Source: Luidia sarsii
Taxonomy: Eukaryota > Echinodermata > Asteroidea > Paxillosida > Luidiidae
Length of the DNA stretch: 64,000 nucleotides
Assembly (NCBI GenBank): GCA_949987565.1
Contig: OX465115.1
Coordinates: forward strand, 3,506,004 to 3,570,003
Direction of reading: 5' to 3'
Shown here: in pieces, positions 1 to 12,299 of the stretch
Position numbering within the stretch: position 1 is the first letter of the stretch
Layout of the letters: the number at the start of each line of letters is the position of its first letter
Notes under the pieces: generated by a model
What the model was told of the DNA's origin: nothing
Databases searched by the model: none
Seen by the model: only the letters and a program-made list of their open reading frames with translations
Translations under genes and position numbers: made by a program

Positions 1-189
1 GGTAGGCGATATATCAAAGGTAGACTGTGGAGGCTCCGAATCAGGACCCCGACTATGGCAACGGCTGACAGTAAAATGCACGGATCTAAGGGACCTACAT
101 GTAGCCGCTGTCAGGAGCGACTTTCATAGACCTTCGTGTAATTTGGAGCAATGCTGACTAGGGTCAAATTGGTATAAAATTATTGTTGG

Positions 190-345
190 TCAAGTTAAGA
201 TTTGAAGGTTTGCATGGCGGAAGTACCAAGTGGAAGGTTTGCGGTGACGCCATGTAAACCATCTCCTTTGAGTCTCGGTGTAGCTCTGGAAAGAGCAGGT
301 GACTCAACGTTTCGGGCAGTTTGTAAATAGTTGGTCAACAAAATC
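190..345. mobile_element. Relic of the AAGGTTTGCGGTGAC foldback family
   Basis: CAAGTTAAGATTTGAAGG, GTTTGCATGGCGG, then AAGTGGAAGGTTTGCGGTGA and CGCCATGTAAA match the foldback element at 34.5-34.7 kb and its flank. Only one arm is visible here. Confidence 0.6.
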
Positions 346-3300
346 CCCTTAGTTGGATCATATTAGGCAAACCTCACTCCCAAACTCCGACCATTTCCAA
401 TATAACGACCAATGGCAAAACATCTTTTAGCCAAAGGCTTTTTACAAGTGTACATTGCTTATAATAATAATGATAAAAAGAGTGGTTTTCGTTCGCTTGG
501 TTCGTCGCAACAATTTGACAAGTCCTGGTGAGCGAAGTTCGTATATTCAACCTGTACGTAGACCTGTGACTTTCCGCTGCTGACGAAAACAACATTGACT
601 GCCCTCTGTTGATGAGATAATAGTGCGGGACGACGGAAACATGGGCTCCTTCGACTCGGAAGCCCCCCCCCCCCCCGAGGGAGCAAAATTATTAGGCGCT
701 TCCCCGGTGCACGCCTAACCGATACTCCCTGCGGTAATGCGCTGCTGCACTATACCGGGCAAAATCCCGGGCGGCGCCATTAGAAAAGAAAAAAAACCAG
801 CCTGTCCATTTGGTAAATGATTTTCTTTTCTGTAAGTGCATTTTGAAAGTGCTATCGGCCTTGGACGGGTGATTAGGGGCCTGTTGAACCGTCGGGACGG
901 GCAGTGACTTCTCGAAAAAAAAAAAAAAAAAAAAAACACCGATGGATGGAAGTCAAGGATGGTTAAACCACGGAGATTGAGGAAGGCTTTCTTTTTTATC
1001 GTTTAAAGAGGGGCCCTCTCTCTGTGAACGGCGAAGGGTACCGTAGTTCAATTGGTAGATTATCAACTCAGTGAAACCACAGGTGACTTAAATTACTGTC
1101 TTCGGGACCATCGAGCAATAATACGCGTTCCCTTGATGCTCGCGCTTTTATTATCGAAGCATTAGAATATTATGAAGGAGCCATGCCCACAAAATTGATA
1201 GGAGAAAGCTGACGTTAATGTACGGAGATAAATGCCCTGGACATCGTGGGAATTACGTTGTGCCACGCTTCACTCCGGGGAAATCATACCGGAATAAGCA
1301 AATTACCTTAGGATACCCTGCAGACAATCGCCATGTTATTCAAATTGATCATATGGCAGTTTTTCCCTTTTTAACTCATCCGTTGATTTTCCTCTTCTAT
1401 AGGGTGATAAGGACAACACAAACCATGGACAGCTCCTCTCACCCAACGATGCCCGACGAAAGGCAATATAAACTTGGTGACTTTCTTCAACAGTCTGATA
1501 ACCGGCCGTATGCATTGCAGGTCGCTTTATTGGCCCAAGACTTCCCGCAATAAACTGGAATATTCTAATGTCCACTCGGCAGCACTTGCCAGCTTTCAAG
1601 GCATTTAAATAGCTCGCCATCGAGTGGTCCGTAAAGTAAGTTATAGTCGGGTCGACTTGTCAAAATCTTGAAAGTGGCTTCTGAAATTTCCGCAGCCTGG
1701 CTGTCTCTTCTCTCTTTTTTTCATTCTTCAGCTACTTCTGACCCGGAGCCATGTCACCCCGAACGGAAAAAAGATACATCAGCCGTGATATGCACAGACT
1801 TGACCGCCGGGGAGGCTGCTGTGTTTTCACCCATCACACTTCCCGTCTGACGCGCTGCTGGAGAAGTAAATTAAAGACAAAAAAGGCTCCACGGACGGAA
1901 AGCAAGAGCAATAATGCACAGTTGGATCGACGGCAAAGTGCAACCTAGCATCGACCTGCAAAGTGCAGGTTGACTAACTGACAACGAATGCGCTTTGAGA
2001 TCGGAATACTGGAATAAACAGTTACTATCGATGAAAAAAAAGCAATAATATTACCATCAACCTTTTCAAAGGCTCCTCAGCGAGCCCAAGCCTGTTGGCG
2101 GCGATCGTTTGCACCAAGAGGGAGTTCCGTTCAAGCACCAATTAAAGGTCACTTTGACCATGAGCTTCTGACTTACGTTTCAATCCGTGGGTCAAAAAGC
2201 CGAACTGGAGGCCTTAGTGCATCGCACTCAAAATGTATCAAGCGAGTAACTTGAGGTCGTGCGAAATAAGGTCATTCCTTGCGAACCCGACGACAGACGC
2301 ACTATATCGCAACAGATTTACAACCCCCGTCACGAACGATCATTCTTTCGACAAAAAAGGGGTATGTTATAGGAGAGGTTCGATTCGAATTTGTATACCT
2401 TTTGAGAGCTTTCACCTAGTCAGACAGGAAGATAGCCTTACCTCGGCAACAACAATAAAATGCTAGAGTCGATAGCCCGGGAGGCGAATGAAGAAGGAAA
2501 GATTTTCTAAATCGCCATTAAAGTGGGGCAATTTTAAGGATGACAAGACAAAAATGCTCAATTTGCTTTTCTCTGTGAGAATCGATTTGGGAGATCTGTA
2601 TGTTCTTTTAACCATTTTATACAGCACATTAAAGGCCTATCCCTTCAGAAAGACGACAGTCAAGACAGGGTATACGGAAGAGAGAATAAAAAGTGACGAA
2701 AGAAATATTGATTTCGGGTCGGGCTTTTATGCGATCGCATTTCATCATGGAAGTTCGGCGCTGGTTTATCTTTTTTTTCTCGAACGGCCTAAAAAAAACA
2801 GCGAAGTATCGATTTGCAGTCCGCCGAATCACCTGCCTTTCAACCCGCTACCCTGTCGGGATCGTTTACTTGTTAACTCCGATGTCGAGTTCCCATTATA
2901 AACATACGGCGACTCCAAGCCAGGGCCCTGTCCCCAGTCTATAAGCCTCCAGCCTCTCCTTTATATACACTTACGAGTCGGGGTTGATTTTTTATTTCTC
3001 TCTTCATTCTAAAACCCATTTCTGATCAATTGAATTCAAGGACTTCTAAAAAAAAGGGGGGGAATAGAGGGGAAGGGTGCTGTGACACAATGCATAGCTG
3101 AACAGCCCGGAGGATTCTAGCAAGCGACGGAATTCATGTTATTAAAACTCAGTCTGCGATGCGACCTGTCAGATGTGAACGGAACGACCTTCGGCCGCAG
3201 ATTGCACATCCCCGGACAAACGGGGCGAGAATTGACGAAAGAACACGGTCAAGTCAATCTCGGTCACAGTGCAAAATCGCAGGTAAGTCTCTCCACTAGT

Positions 3301-3961
3301 AACTTTGTCAATACTGGCTGGAGAGAAAATCATTTTCGGAGAAAAAAACCCGGAATTGATGTGTTTTATCTGTAAATATTATAAACGTGATGTGAACTGC
3401 TCAGTAAAACACATCTGAGTTACATATCTCAAAGAAATGAGAGGAACTGGCGTCTCGGTTCTAGCAAGAGCTTTCTCAAAGGCTTGATATAAAGATGTTG
3501 CTTTCCAGGGGCCAATTTGCTCAAGCACAAAAGGTCAGGGTTCATAGGATCACCTTGCCAACCGGCCAAACTTCACTATTGTGTCATACTAAGTAAAAAA
3601 GAGTGTCATACAAGTCAAAAGCAATTGGTATCGCTTCGCGGTGCGGTTTGTAATCATAATTATTTACTCAAGGAAGACTTTTCCCTGCTTAGCAGATATT
3701 TTTATTCACGCTTAAGCGGCTCTATGAAATTGGCACCCCGGTCCTTGCGTTCCTTAAAGGTGGAATCAGAAAGGTCCCTGTACTAGAATCGAAACGTCCT
3801 TTAGGTATAATCTTAGTTATGAATGGCGATGTTTGATCTTTTTCCATTAAAAATGCACCCCATTTCGACCGGACACGTCCCTTAATGTCAATACATGAAC
3901 AACTTATATGCTTCGGTATAGTAAAGTAAATTTCCCAGCACCTAAGTATAGTGACGCTCCA
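346..3961. other. No gene recognised
   Basis: Moderately AT-rich sequence with short open frames (up to 137 codons at 2488-2901) that have no recognisable motif. It contains a poly-C run (666-676), a poly-A run (916-936) and the motif CTAGCAAGAGCTTTCTCAAA (about 3460). A decayed tRNA-like D-arm lies at about 1041. Confidence 0.5.
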
Positions 3962-3996
3962 TGTGCAGTGTACATGTACATGTACATGTACATTGT
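3962..3996. repeat. TACATG hexanucleotide palindromic microsatellite
   Basis: GTGTACATGTACATGTACAT followed by GTACATTGTAC. The unit is self-complementary. Confidence 0.9.
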
Positions 3997-4298
3997 ACTT
4001 GCGTGAAGCCGTTATACGTGCGTCATTACCTCTGAACGCGCTACATCCTCCGATCTGTCAACCGTAAAACTGCGCGTATGGAACGCTTGTACTGTGCACG
4101 CGCTGGTACAAGCGCAGCACCGCGTCAACGCATGGGCACCAAAAAGCTCCTCCGTGTATATTCTTAAAAAAAAATAATAATAATGATCGCTGACCTGTAC
4201 CGAGTGTAAGTAATGCAATTTGAGGTACCAGTGCAGGCCGGGAACTACGGTACTAATGGCGTAATTCAAATAAAGCAAATAATGTCCTGACGTCAGTT

Positions 4299-4748
4299 GT
4301 GACCCGGCACAGCATAATGAGAAATAACCCCCACTTTCGAGATTTTGAGATTTTCTAATGATGTGAAAAAGGATACCATTAGCTTTTGAATGATATCCAA
4401 TTTATTTCCGTAAGAACTTTGTTGTAAATATTACAAGGGGACTTCGCTCGTTCATTTGGCAACAGACACAATATAGCAGCACCAGTCTAACTCCTCGAAA
4501 GCGGCTATTCAAAAATGCAGGAACTTTATATTTTCATGGAAACCGTACACAAACACTCCCCCGAAATTCTTGTTTTTTCAACATATAAAAATCCTTTGGA
4601 GATAATATCTTCCAATACAGTAACTTTCCGAAAATACAAAAAAACAAAAATTGATTTTTAATCAAATTGAGAAGATACTTTGACTTCAGGGGTTGTTTAC
4701 TCGAAAGGGTTTTGGTGGGATATTCCTCATGTCGCTGTGCCGGGTCAC
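4299..4748. mobile_element. GTGACC-family MITE, copy 1 (composite, inverted)
   Basis: Both terminal repeats are present, but the copy is 450 bp and in the opposite orientation to the others. About 190 bp of unrelated sequence lies inside (roughly 4440-4600). Flanking tetramers AGTT and ATCT do not match, so this may be two partial copies or a copy with a rearrangement. Confidence 0.7.
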
Positions 4749-5069
4749 ATCTTGGACCGACGACATAGATACGCAAACATTATGCCCTGCCAATTGAGAC
4801 GCATTGCCGAGGATGGGCTGAGGCATTATGGCACTTCAATAGGGGTTTACAGTGGGACCAACTAAGGATGTCACTAGCTACCCTGTTGCCTTCCCTGGAC
4901 TTGGCCCTAAACGTTTGTTACTTTTTAAGTCAACGTTTCCGTCAGGACATTTGTGTAAGTCTTGGGTGGCAACTGATGACCTGCTGAAGAGATGTGTTTT
5001 GGTACATTGTGGATGCGCTAGATTGCGGTTCCATGGGTCACAGGTTGGATAGGAATGATTCTAAAGCAC

Positions 5070-5260
5070 TGTAGCATGTTTACATGTAGAAACAAAAAAC
5101 ATGCAGTAATGTGCAAGGAAACATCTTCAACAGCCATTTTTTTGTACATGCTAAGGTGCCATTGCTTTTGTATACATTATTTTCAAGCATCACTTCGACA
5201 AAATACAAGAGGTGGTCCATCAAGAGCGTTAGGTGGACCACCTCATAGATTAATATATGG
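5070..5260 (-). repeat. Dispersed repeat (GTTTCCTTGCACATTACTG family), copy 1
   Basis: The reverse complement shares GTTTCCTTGCACATTACTG, TGATGCTTGAA and GGTGG..CCACCT blocks with 10650-10860. Parts are also seen at 40490-40600. Confidence 0.6.
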
Positions 5261-6191
5261 AGGAGACCCTGACATATTAGGCCTACATTATCGTCATACA
5301 AAGTCAATTGGTTTTCCTCTGGTCACCTTAATCTATAATTCCAAATTGGTCTATAAAACAATTCGGCAAACTTTACTTTAATTATTTCATGCCGAAAATG
5401 TACACAACGGACAAGATGGGCATATAGGAGAGACAGAAGCAATCACAATCACTTTGGTCAAAAACCTCTCTCCCCCAAAAAATGTGTGTTCGATTAGCTT
5501 GCCCGGGTAGACCCGGGTTACCCCCAAGTCACCTTGCGTTCACGCCTGTCAAGTTAGGGGAAGTGACGGCAGAGCAACCCGAGGCTGACTGGGGTAGACA
5601 CAGGGCGAAGCTAAACGAACGCACCAGCAGAGTTCTGTTGGCTCCATACAGCTAAAACCTTCTCACCTGGGAGGCCCCGAGGTTCCTTGCCTTTTATCCG
5701 ACCGCTGCTTGTCTATGAGGGAAAAGCATTAGTCCCTATTGCTTTATGGCTAGGGTCTGTTTTTCTTGGAGAGGACGCGTCTCGAATGTCTAAGGAGTGG
5801 GGGAATAGGACTATCCCGTGCAAATAGCGGCAAAGGCCATTCACATCGTGGTGACGACAGGCACCCGCTAGCTGAACGAATCGCTCACTTGATTCTGTTT
5901 GCGAAACTTGAGCACGGCTCCATTTTGAAAGCTGCGTTATCAAACGATAATATTATCGCTCGTGTTGTTTACTGAGATAAGTACAAGAACCTTCTACCAG
6001 AACGGAACAAATGTACTGTTATAGCGGCTTTGAGGAGGAATGGTTCGACCCGGGTAAAAAAAATATATATCAGCCTTTGAATATGAGAAAGGTCCTGCTA
6101 AGATCGAAAATTCAGGCCCTATCAATGGGATTTGTGTTATTGTTTTCACATGAGTCAGGTGTAAGATATAATTTTTTGAAAAATTGCAAAA
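5261..6191. other. No gene recognised
   Basis: Unique sequence; the frames at 5713-5975 have no family resemblance. Confidence 0.5.
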
Positions 6192-6350
6192 TTAAGGAAA
6201 CTGGACTAGGACTTGAAATCGGGACCTCTGGTATTGCGTACCAGCGCTCTGACCAGCGCTCTAAGGAGGCCTTCCTAAAAAATAGTCAACTACAATGTAC
6301 TATAGTCTTTACCGGGGTGGAGGCGGCAGCCAAAAGCATTCAACCATTAA
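6192..6350 (-). mobile_element. tRNA-derived SINE, family 2 (diverged)
   Basis: The minus-strand head GAGCGCTGGTACGCAATACC, AGGTCCCGATTTCAAGTCC and AGTCCAGTTTCC is followed outward by the block AGTCTTTACCGGGGTGG, which is also present at 47.4 kb. The head contains an internal duplication (CAGCGCTCT twice). Confidence 0.65.
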
Positions 6351-6866
6351 CTGAGTGTGGTGAACAACGCATTGAAGAGGCTGCCTTACGAAAGTGAAGA
6401 TGTCAAAGGTAGTTAGAGCACTGTGCGAATTCACTCGCCGCTGCCGGAAATTACACGCAAAACTGTCGGGAACAGCCGGCAGCCATGTTCCGTACGGCCC
6501 GTGCGTAAACTGACTCCGACCCCAGACGAGGCCAGTTTGGTAAAAAAAAAAAAACAGCGTGCAAAATGCGCATGTGCGTGACGTCATTCAGTCGAGTTTG
6601 CGCCAACGGGACCGTGCCGGTCGAGGTAGAGCTCTCGTCTACAAAACCGAGCTACTCTATAATAGCTAATGCGTGCTTGTCACGTCACGAACTCAATCTC
6701 ACGGGTTTCGAGTGTGCAGTTCCGCGGAGTGCGAAGTGGTGAGAAAAATATATCCCATTTCTAAAACAAAAAGCCAGGACGAGAATTGCGCACGCTCCTC
6801 GGCACTTATCCACGCGTGAATCGACGAGATGAGGAACATGCTCCAAATGAGCCCGGGGCGTTTGGG

Positions 6867-7187
6867 TTTTTTTTACACCGCAGCCGAGCGTTTTTCCGCT
6901 GTGGCAATGCAAATTCGCGCCTGAAAGGAGACTAGCTCTGCGATACAAGACCAGCCAGCCAGCAGGGAGGGTTGCCCGAAACTGCAAACGCGTACTGCCA
7001 TGGACTGTGGCAGTATTGGAGTGATTCGTCCTCCTTTGTGTCTTATGATAAAGTTTTTCAAAGTGAGACACGAAACACACGAATGAAAACACGCAGTGCA
7101 TGCAGAACTACATTTGCAGTCTCTTTTCAAGCGCGAATTTGCATTGCTACAGCGTCAAACTATAAGCTAAGCTGCGCTGTAAAAAAT
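6867..7187. mobile_element. Foldback element with arms of about 70 bp
   Basis: The arms at 6867-6934 and 7118-7187 are imperfect reverse complements. The best block, CAATGCAAATTCGCGC followed by TGAAA and GAGACT, is nearly exact, and the outer ends are T-run/ACA..GCGCAGC. The centre of about 180 bp has no coding capacity. Confidence 0.8.
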
Positions 7188-7516
7188 AATAATAATAATA
7201 TGCGCCCGGGGAAGATAGCTAGGTATGAGAGTCAGAGTGGCTACTCCGTGAGGGCCCATTGATAATGTCGATGGTGTACTTAGCGTGGAATGAACAAAAA
7301 GGAAAGCAAAGCGAGACCGATTGGGGATACGCTTCACAGCCAATCGGTTACTATTTTTCAATTAAGCGCCTCGCCACGTTGAAATTCGTCCTTTCATGTT
7401 TTGTTGTTTCTCATTGTACGGGTTTCAACTGGTACCCGCGTTCAACTGGTAGCCGTTATGCGTCCCGAGTTTTTAAAGTACGACGGTTCTATGCGTGTAT
7501 TGACTCCAGATTCCCC

Positions 7517-7550
7517 TAGAACACGGCCGGGTGGATTACGGCCGTGTTTT
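7517..7550. other. Hairpin AACACGGCCG / CGGCCGTGTT
   Basis: A 10-bp perfect stem around a 13-14-base loop in non-coding sequence. No T-run or gene context gives it a function. Confidence 0.7.
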
Positions 7551-8896
7551 CCCGCCGTCCCACGGGGGATGGATAGATAGGTCGGAGCGCTGACCGGGAC
7601 CCTTAGGGCTCCGTGTCCCCCGACGCCAGCGCAAACACGCAGAACGCCAGACAGGAAGCAATCTGGTTGTTAAAACACGGCCCGCGTCCCGATTCCGGTG
7701 CGCCGGTGGTGTTACTATGTGCGCCGAGCCCTCCGAATAAGGGCGCCACTATTATCCAGGTTTTTTAGCAACGACTCTTTTCAGCCACTCACAAAAAAAA
7801 CATAACATATGCAACACAGGCGTCCAACTGTGCTATACATGTAGGTGAGTCACTAGCGCACTCTTATAGTGTACACTTTTTTATAAATTTCACAGGTATT
7901 TATTAATCCCCTTAGTGAGTTTTTGAAATGGCACATTATTAAAAAAAAAAAAAAAAACACCCGAGTGACCGTGTACGAGGTGACTTTAGCTAATAATCAA
8001 TGGCTTGGTCATGTGCTTCACTGCTGAGATGCATCAAAGGGTCTCTTCATAAAATATCACAGCCAAGCTGATTTTCTGTTGTCATCTAGTGATCTGAAGT
8101 ATACGAACATAATGGCAAGCGTCTTGATCTTAGTGGAATCAGACATTGGTCATCTTTTTTACCTTTAAAGATATCTTTATAAAGATGAGGGCGCTTTTGT
8201 ATGGTCATGTAAGGAACCCACAATTTAAAAAAAAATAATCAGAATAAGATTAACTTTCAAACTGTAAATCAATCCCTCTGGATTAGGTTTGATAAAAAAC
8301 TCCTTCACTAAATGATTATGAAGCATTACATGTTGGCAGTAAATCAACAGGTTTAGGGATAGGTCAAAAACCAGCAATTTTAAGAAACCTTTGTTTCTTA
8401 AAATTGGGTTTGTGTTGCATCGTCCTGAGATAAAATCACAAATTTGCTCATGATTATTGAAACTCTCATACGCATAAAAAATGAAAACTTGCAAATACAC
8501 CCCAGAACGAGTGTGCAAAGCACTTTGATCAACATTGCAAAATAGTTCCGTAGCATGGATTTAAGTGGTAAAATGTCTATTGCAGAGACTCTTTAAATTT
8601 TCCAGGAGAGATATCTTTTGCCTCGTAGCTAGAAGGGTAAACGCCAACAGCGTGTCACCCTCTGAGGAAAGCAAAACACATACTGTATTCTTTCAGCTGT
8701 CGGTTTCCTAAAAAGGGTCCGAATCTCGGGGCTAAGCGAAAGTTTAAAGTCTGATCTTAATTCTAGTACTCAGACACTCGACAGTAGGAAAATGGCTTGG
8801 AACTGTTCAACGTGCTAGAGGAGCACTCTTATATCACGGGAGATATTTATTTGTGAAAGATAAATAAGACTAAATGCTTTGCATGGTTGGTTAATC
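7551..8896. other. No gene recognised
   Basis: AT-rich non-coding sequence with short poly-A runs (7941-7957). Confidence 0.5.
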
Positions 8897-9024
8897 AATG
8901 TAGGAAGGTTTGCGGCCAGAGCATACTGGTCGAAACGTCGAGTTACCACTCAGGTTCTTTTCAGATCCACACCTCTTCCTTTAAGAGACTTTATACATGG
9001 TGTCCACGCAAACCTTCCTACATT
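8897..9024. mobile_element. Short inverted-repeat element, AATGTAGGAAGGTTTGCG termini
   Basis: A 128-bp element. The left end AATGTAGGAAGGTTTGCG is the reverse complement of the right end CGCAAACCTTCCTACATT. GGAAGGTTTGCGG and ATGGTGTCCACGC tie it to the family at 34.5 kb. I find no clear target-site duplication. Confidence 0.75.
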
Positions 9025-9102
9025 ATTTCTTTGTCGGTACTCCCAACGTCTGAAAAAAGAAATGCAAGAAAGCGTGAAAGACCAAGCGTCCAAATTTGTC
9101 TT

Positions 9103-9162
9103 TGGCTTAAACAAGATCACCGGCCGTTTCCCAAGGGACGCTGATTGCGTTTGACCTGGGCC
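9103..9162 (+). repeat. Dispersed repeat fragment, TTGGCTTAAACAAGAT block
   Basis: TTGGCTTAAACAAGATCAC, TTTCCCAAGGGA and TTGCGTTTGACCTGG recur at 10001-10072 (TTGGCTTCAACAAGATTAC, TTTTCCAAGGGA, TTGTGTTTGACCTGG). Confidence 0.65.
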
Positions 9163-9674
9163 CAAATTTATATAGAACCGCCTAAGCGCGAAAAATCTGC
9201 CAAGCGTGAAAAGTCAACCCACGGTTAATGGGTTCATTAACTTCATTCACAAAGTACATTACAATGTGAAGTGCATTGCCTTTTTTACTTGTTCTCCGCT
9301 ATTCTTTACTTGGCATGAAACAAAAGTGAAGTGTGGGGTGGCAAAGAGATCTCGTGAATCGTGACATTTTGAGCTGGCATCCATCCATACGTTGTCTGAT
9401 CCTACATATGCATGAAATAGCATGCCTGTGGAAAAAAAATCAATCCGACAACCGAATCTCGTGAAAATATTGAAAACAGCTTCATTTGTTTCGCAAAAAT
9501 GCAGCATTCAACGAATTGTTCCGAAAAAAACGTTTAGATCTCGGTGAGACGTAAACAATTTATTTCATTCTTTTCTCCAAAAATACAACATTTTAGGCAG
9601 AAATATTTCAGTGCGATGTTTCTACTATAACAATCTTCAAACTGTATAAGATTCATGTAAATCTGTTAACATTT

Positions 9675-9923
9675 GTGACCCGGTAAAACGACATGAGGAA
9701 TATCCCACCAAAACACTTTTTGAGTAAACAACGCCTGAAGTTAAAGTATCTTCACAATTTGATTACAAATATATATATTTTTTTTGGTATTTTCGGAAAT
9801 TTGAAATATAAGAGGATATTTAATGTTGATATCATTTGAAAGCTAATGGTATACTCTTTCACATTATTAGAACATCTCAAAATCTAAAGTGGGGTTATTC
9901 CTCATTATGCTGTGCTGGGTCAC
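9675..9923. mobile_element. Short inverted-repeat transposon, GTGACC family, copy 2 (full length)
   Basis: A 249-bp element. Ends are GTGACCCGGTAAAACGACAT and, reversed, GTGACCCAGCACAGCATAAT, followed by GAGGAAT on both. It is flanked by ATTT at 9671-9674 and ATTT at 9924-9927. The centre is AT-rich and non-coding (TGATATCATTTGAAAGCTAA is a landmark). This is a MITE by structure; I do not assign a transposase superfamily. Confidence 0.9.
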
Positions 9924-9949
9924 ATTTCTGTTTTTCGATCTCATCAATT

Positions 9950-10215
9950 TTGTGTAGGGGCTTTAAGCGAGAAGACCTGCTAAGCGTGAGAATAATCTCC
10001 ATTGGCTTCAACAAGATTACATCCGTTTACCATCCATTTTCCAAGGGATAGTAATTGTGTTTGACCTGGATAGAGATGATGTATGATTCGCATAAAATAC
10101 AAGTGGTACTTCGGCTGGCAAACTGATTTCATTAAGCATTTATTTGCATGTATTTCACGCTTCAACAGATTTTGGTGACCTAAGCAACTCTATGAAACTG
10201 GTCCCAGAGGGTATA
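9950..10215 (+). repeat. Dispersed repeat, GACCTGCTAAGCGTGAG and CTCTATGAAACTGG blocks
   Basis: It contains the block shared with 9103-9162 and ends with CACGCTTCAACAG..AGCAACTCTATGAAACTGG, which resembles CACGCTTAAGCGGCTCTATG at 3708-3730. It lies between MITE copies 2 and 3. Confidence 0.55.
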
Positions 10216-10240
10216 AATATCCGCTATGGATCGAGTATAT

Positions 10241-10457
10241 GTGACCACTTTTTGAGTAAACAATGCCTGAAGTTAAAGTATCTTCACGATTCGATTACAA
10301 ATAAATGTTCTTTTGTTTTTATTTTCGGAAATTCTAAGTATTAGAGGATATTATATTTTGATATCATTTGAAAGCTAATGGTATACTCTTTCACATCATT
10401 AGAAAAGCTCAAAATCTCAAAAGTGGGGTTATTCTTCATTATGCTGTGCCGGGTCAC
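10241..10457. mobile_element. GTGACC-family MITE, copy 3 (left-end deletion)
   Basis: A 217-bp copy about 320 bp from copy 2 in the same orientation. The left terminal repeat is shortened to GTGACC joined directly to ACTTTTTGAGTAAAC, while the right end is intact. ATAT flanks both sides (10237-10240 and 10458-10461). Confidence 0.88.
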
Positions 10458-10649
10458 ATATATGATTTAACGGCCAGTCTTCAGAAGCAGCTGCGAGCCG
10501 ATGGTGACGACCCCAACCGCCCTCGTTTCTAATGTGGGCAATTACAAACAAAACAGTGCCTTCTAAGCGTGCACCAATCTTGGACAGCCGCGCACACTCA
10601 CGGACCAGATGGCAACACCTCGGTCAAAGCTATGTGTGATATACTATAG

Positions 10650-10860
10650 GGTTCCATCGCATAGGTAAACTGTGAGGCGGCCCTCCTTCCAATTTGGATG
10701 GGCCACCTCAGGTTTTTGTCTCCAAAACTTGGCACCTCAAGTGTGGAAATCATGCTTGAACTATATAAACATATCATGTGCACAGTTCTGATGAGGCTGT
10801 TTCCTTGCACATTACTGTATGTACATGTAAGTACATGTACATATTGCAATGTTTTAGACT
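10650..10860 (+). repeat. Dispersed repeat (GTTTCCTTGCACATTACTG family), copy 2
   Basis: GGGCCACCTCAGG, CAAAACTTGGCACCTCA, ATCATGCTTGAA and GTTTCCTTGCACATTACTG occur in the order expected from copy 1. A TACATGTA-rich run follows. Confidence 0.6.
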
Positions 10861-12299
10861 CATTCCCTGTCCAATCTGTCCATTGAATATGACCATATTA
10901 CATCTACAATACACCTAAACTCATCTATATAGTGAGCAAATTATCAGTTGCCATCTCATCAGACACAACAGTCTAGTGCACACCCTGCTGGGAGCATCAC
11001 ACGATAGGTGCATGTAGTGTAGCGAAGAAGAGTCGGTCTATATAGCGCAGTGTGTGGCCACTCTGGACCTTTCCTTTCATCCAGACCTGTTATCTGGTAT
11101 AATCTAAGATAATGGTGCTCTCTTGTTTTTAATCAAATTGAATAGGACCTGAGGGTGCCATCCGAATGATGAAGAAGCGGTCCCGAGCACAGCACAAATC
11201 ACCGTACCAGCGGCCGAACTACAACATGCCACAATACACACAGCACAATTTGAATGTATCTTAGGAAGCGCAGGAAACACACGGGCAGGTTAGGAATTTC
11301 ATATTCGGCTTGTCCTCGGGATTTAAGAAGAAGGATGTAAGGCTAGTTATACCAAAAAAAGGGCAAGCAATTGCCGAGGAACTGGTCACTCTCACACGTG
11401 TTGCTATGATTACAAGATGGCGGCAGTAAGAAATAGTTTTTCACACTACAAAACAAAACTCCGGGTCCGACCCGTGTAAGACTGTTCACACTCCGAGTTC
11501 TTAACACGACGTCGACCCGTGCAAAGCGCTTGACTCCTGTTGAAAAAGGCGACCCGTCGGCCTTTTGAAAGATACTGTAATAATGTGTGACGCCTCCGTC
11601 TTGCACGTCCACACGTGTAAGCGGCCATGCGACATGTGAAGGGTTACTCATTTGCAGAGAACATACGAATTGGGATTTGTCTGCTTATGACCACATTCCA
11701 CTAAAGGTACTCAAGTGTGAGAAGACCTATAGACGCACAGCTAATGCACTTTCATACTCAATGCACATGTAAATAAACCTTGCAAGGTCCGAAACTCGAT
11801 TAGAGCACAGGTCTATACTAAGAATCATCAGTGACTACACTGGCTGTTCAGTGCACATTTTTTCCAGGCGAATGTTTTTTTCTCGTTGAATATTATCTGG
11901 AAATGGTTGTTAACTAGCGTTCCCATGCGGCCTGACACTGGTAGGCCTGTATTCAGGTCTACTGAGAGCAGGACGGGAATAAGTACTAACGCCACCTTAG
12001 CGATTCGACTATCACGTCGAGGAAAAGGCAGAATGAATGACGTCATGGCTGTCAACTATCGCATGTGGGCCTACAGGTACCTGATATCGCGTCTTCGATG
12101 CGAGCGCCTGAGGTGCCGAAAAGAGAAGGACACCCATCTCTTTAACGGAAACGCCGACGCATTCTCGGTTTCACTCTAAACACGGTGTCAAGCCTCCTAA
12201 ACGAGGCTAGTTTGTTATTCTTCCTAGAAGGCAATATGTGGTGTACAAATATTGTCACGAACGGTCGTTCGCCAAACCCAGACGGAAAGGGCAGGGTTG
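10861..12299. other. No gene recognised
   Basis: Unique sequence. The frame at 11886-12179 (97 codons) has no motif I recognise and no splice context. Confidence 0.5.

Noticed and set aside
1041..1112. tRNA gene from TAGTTCAATTGGTAGA
   Set aside because: Only a D-arm-like stretch is present. The expected B box is not found and no cloverleaf closes.
2488..2901. A 137-codon open frame as a gene
   Set aside because: No domain or family resemblance, and a competing frame on the other strand. Such lengths are expected by chance in 64 kb.
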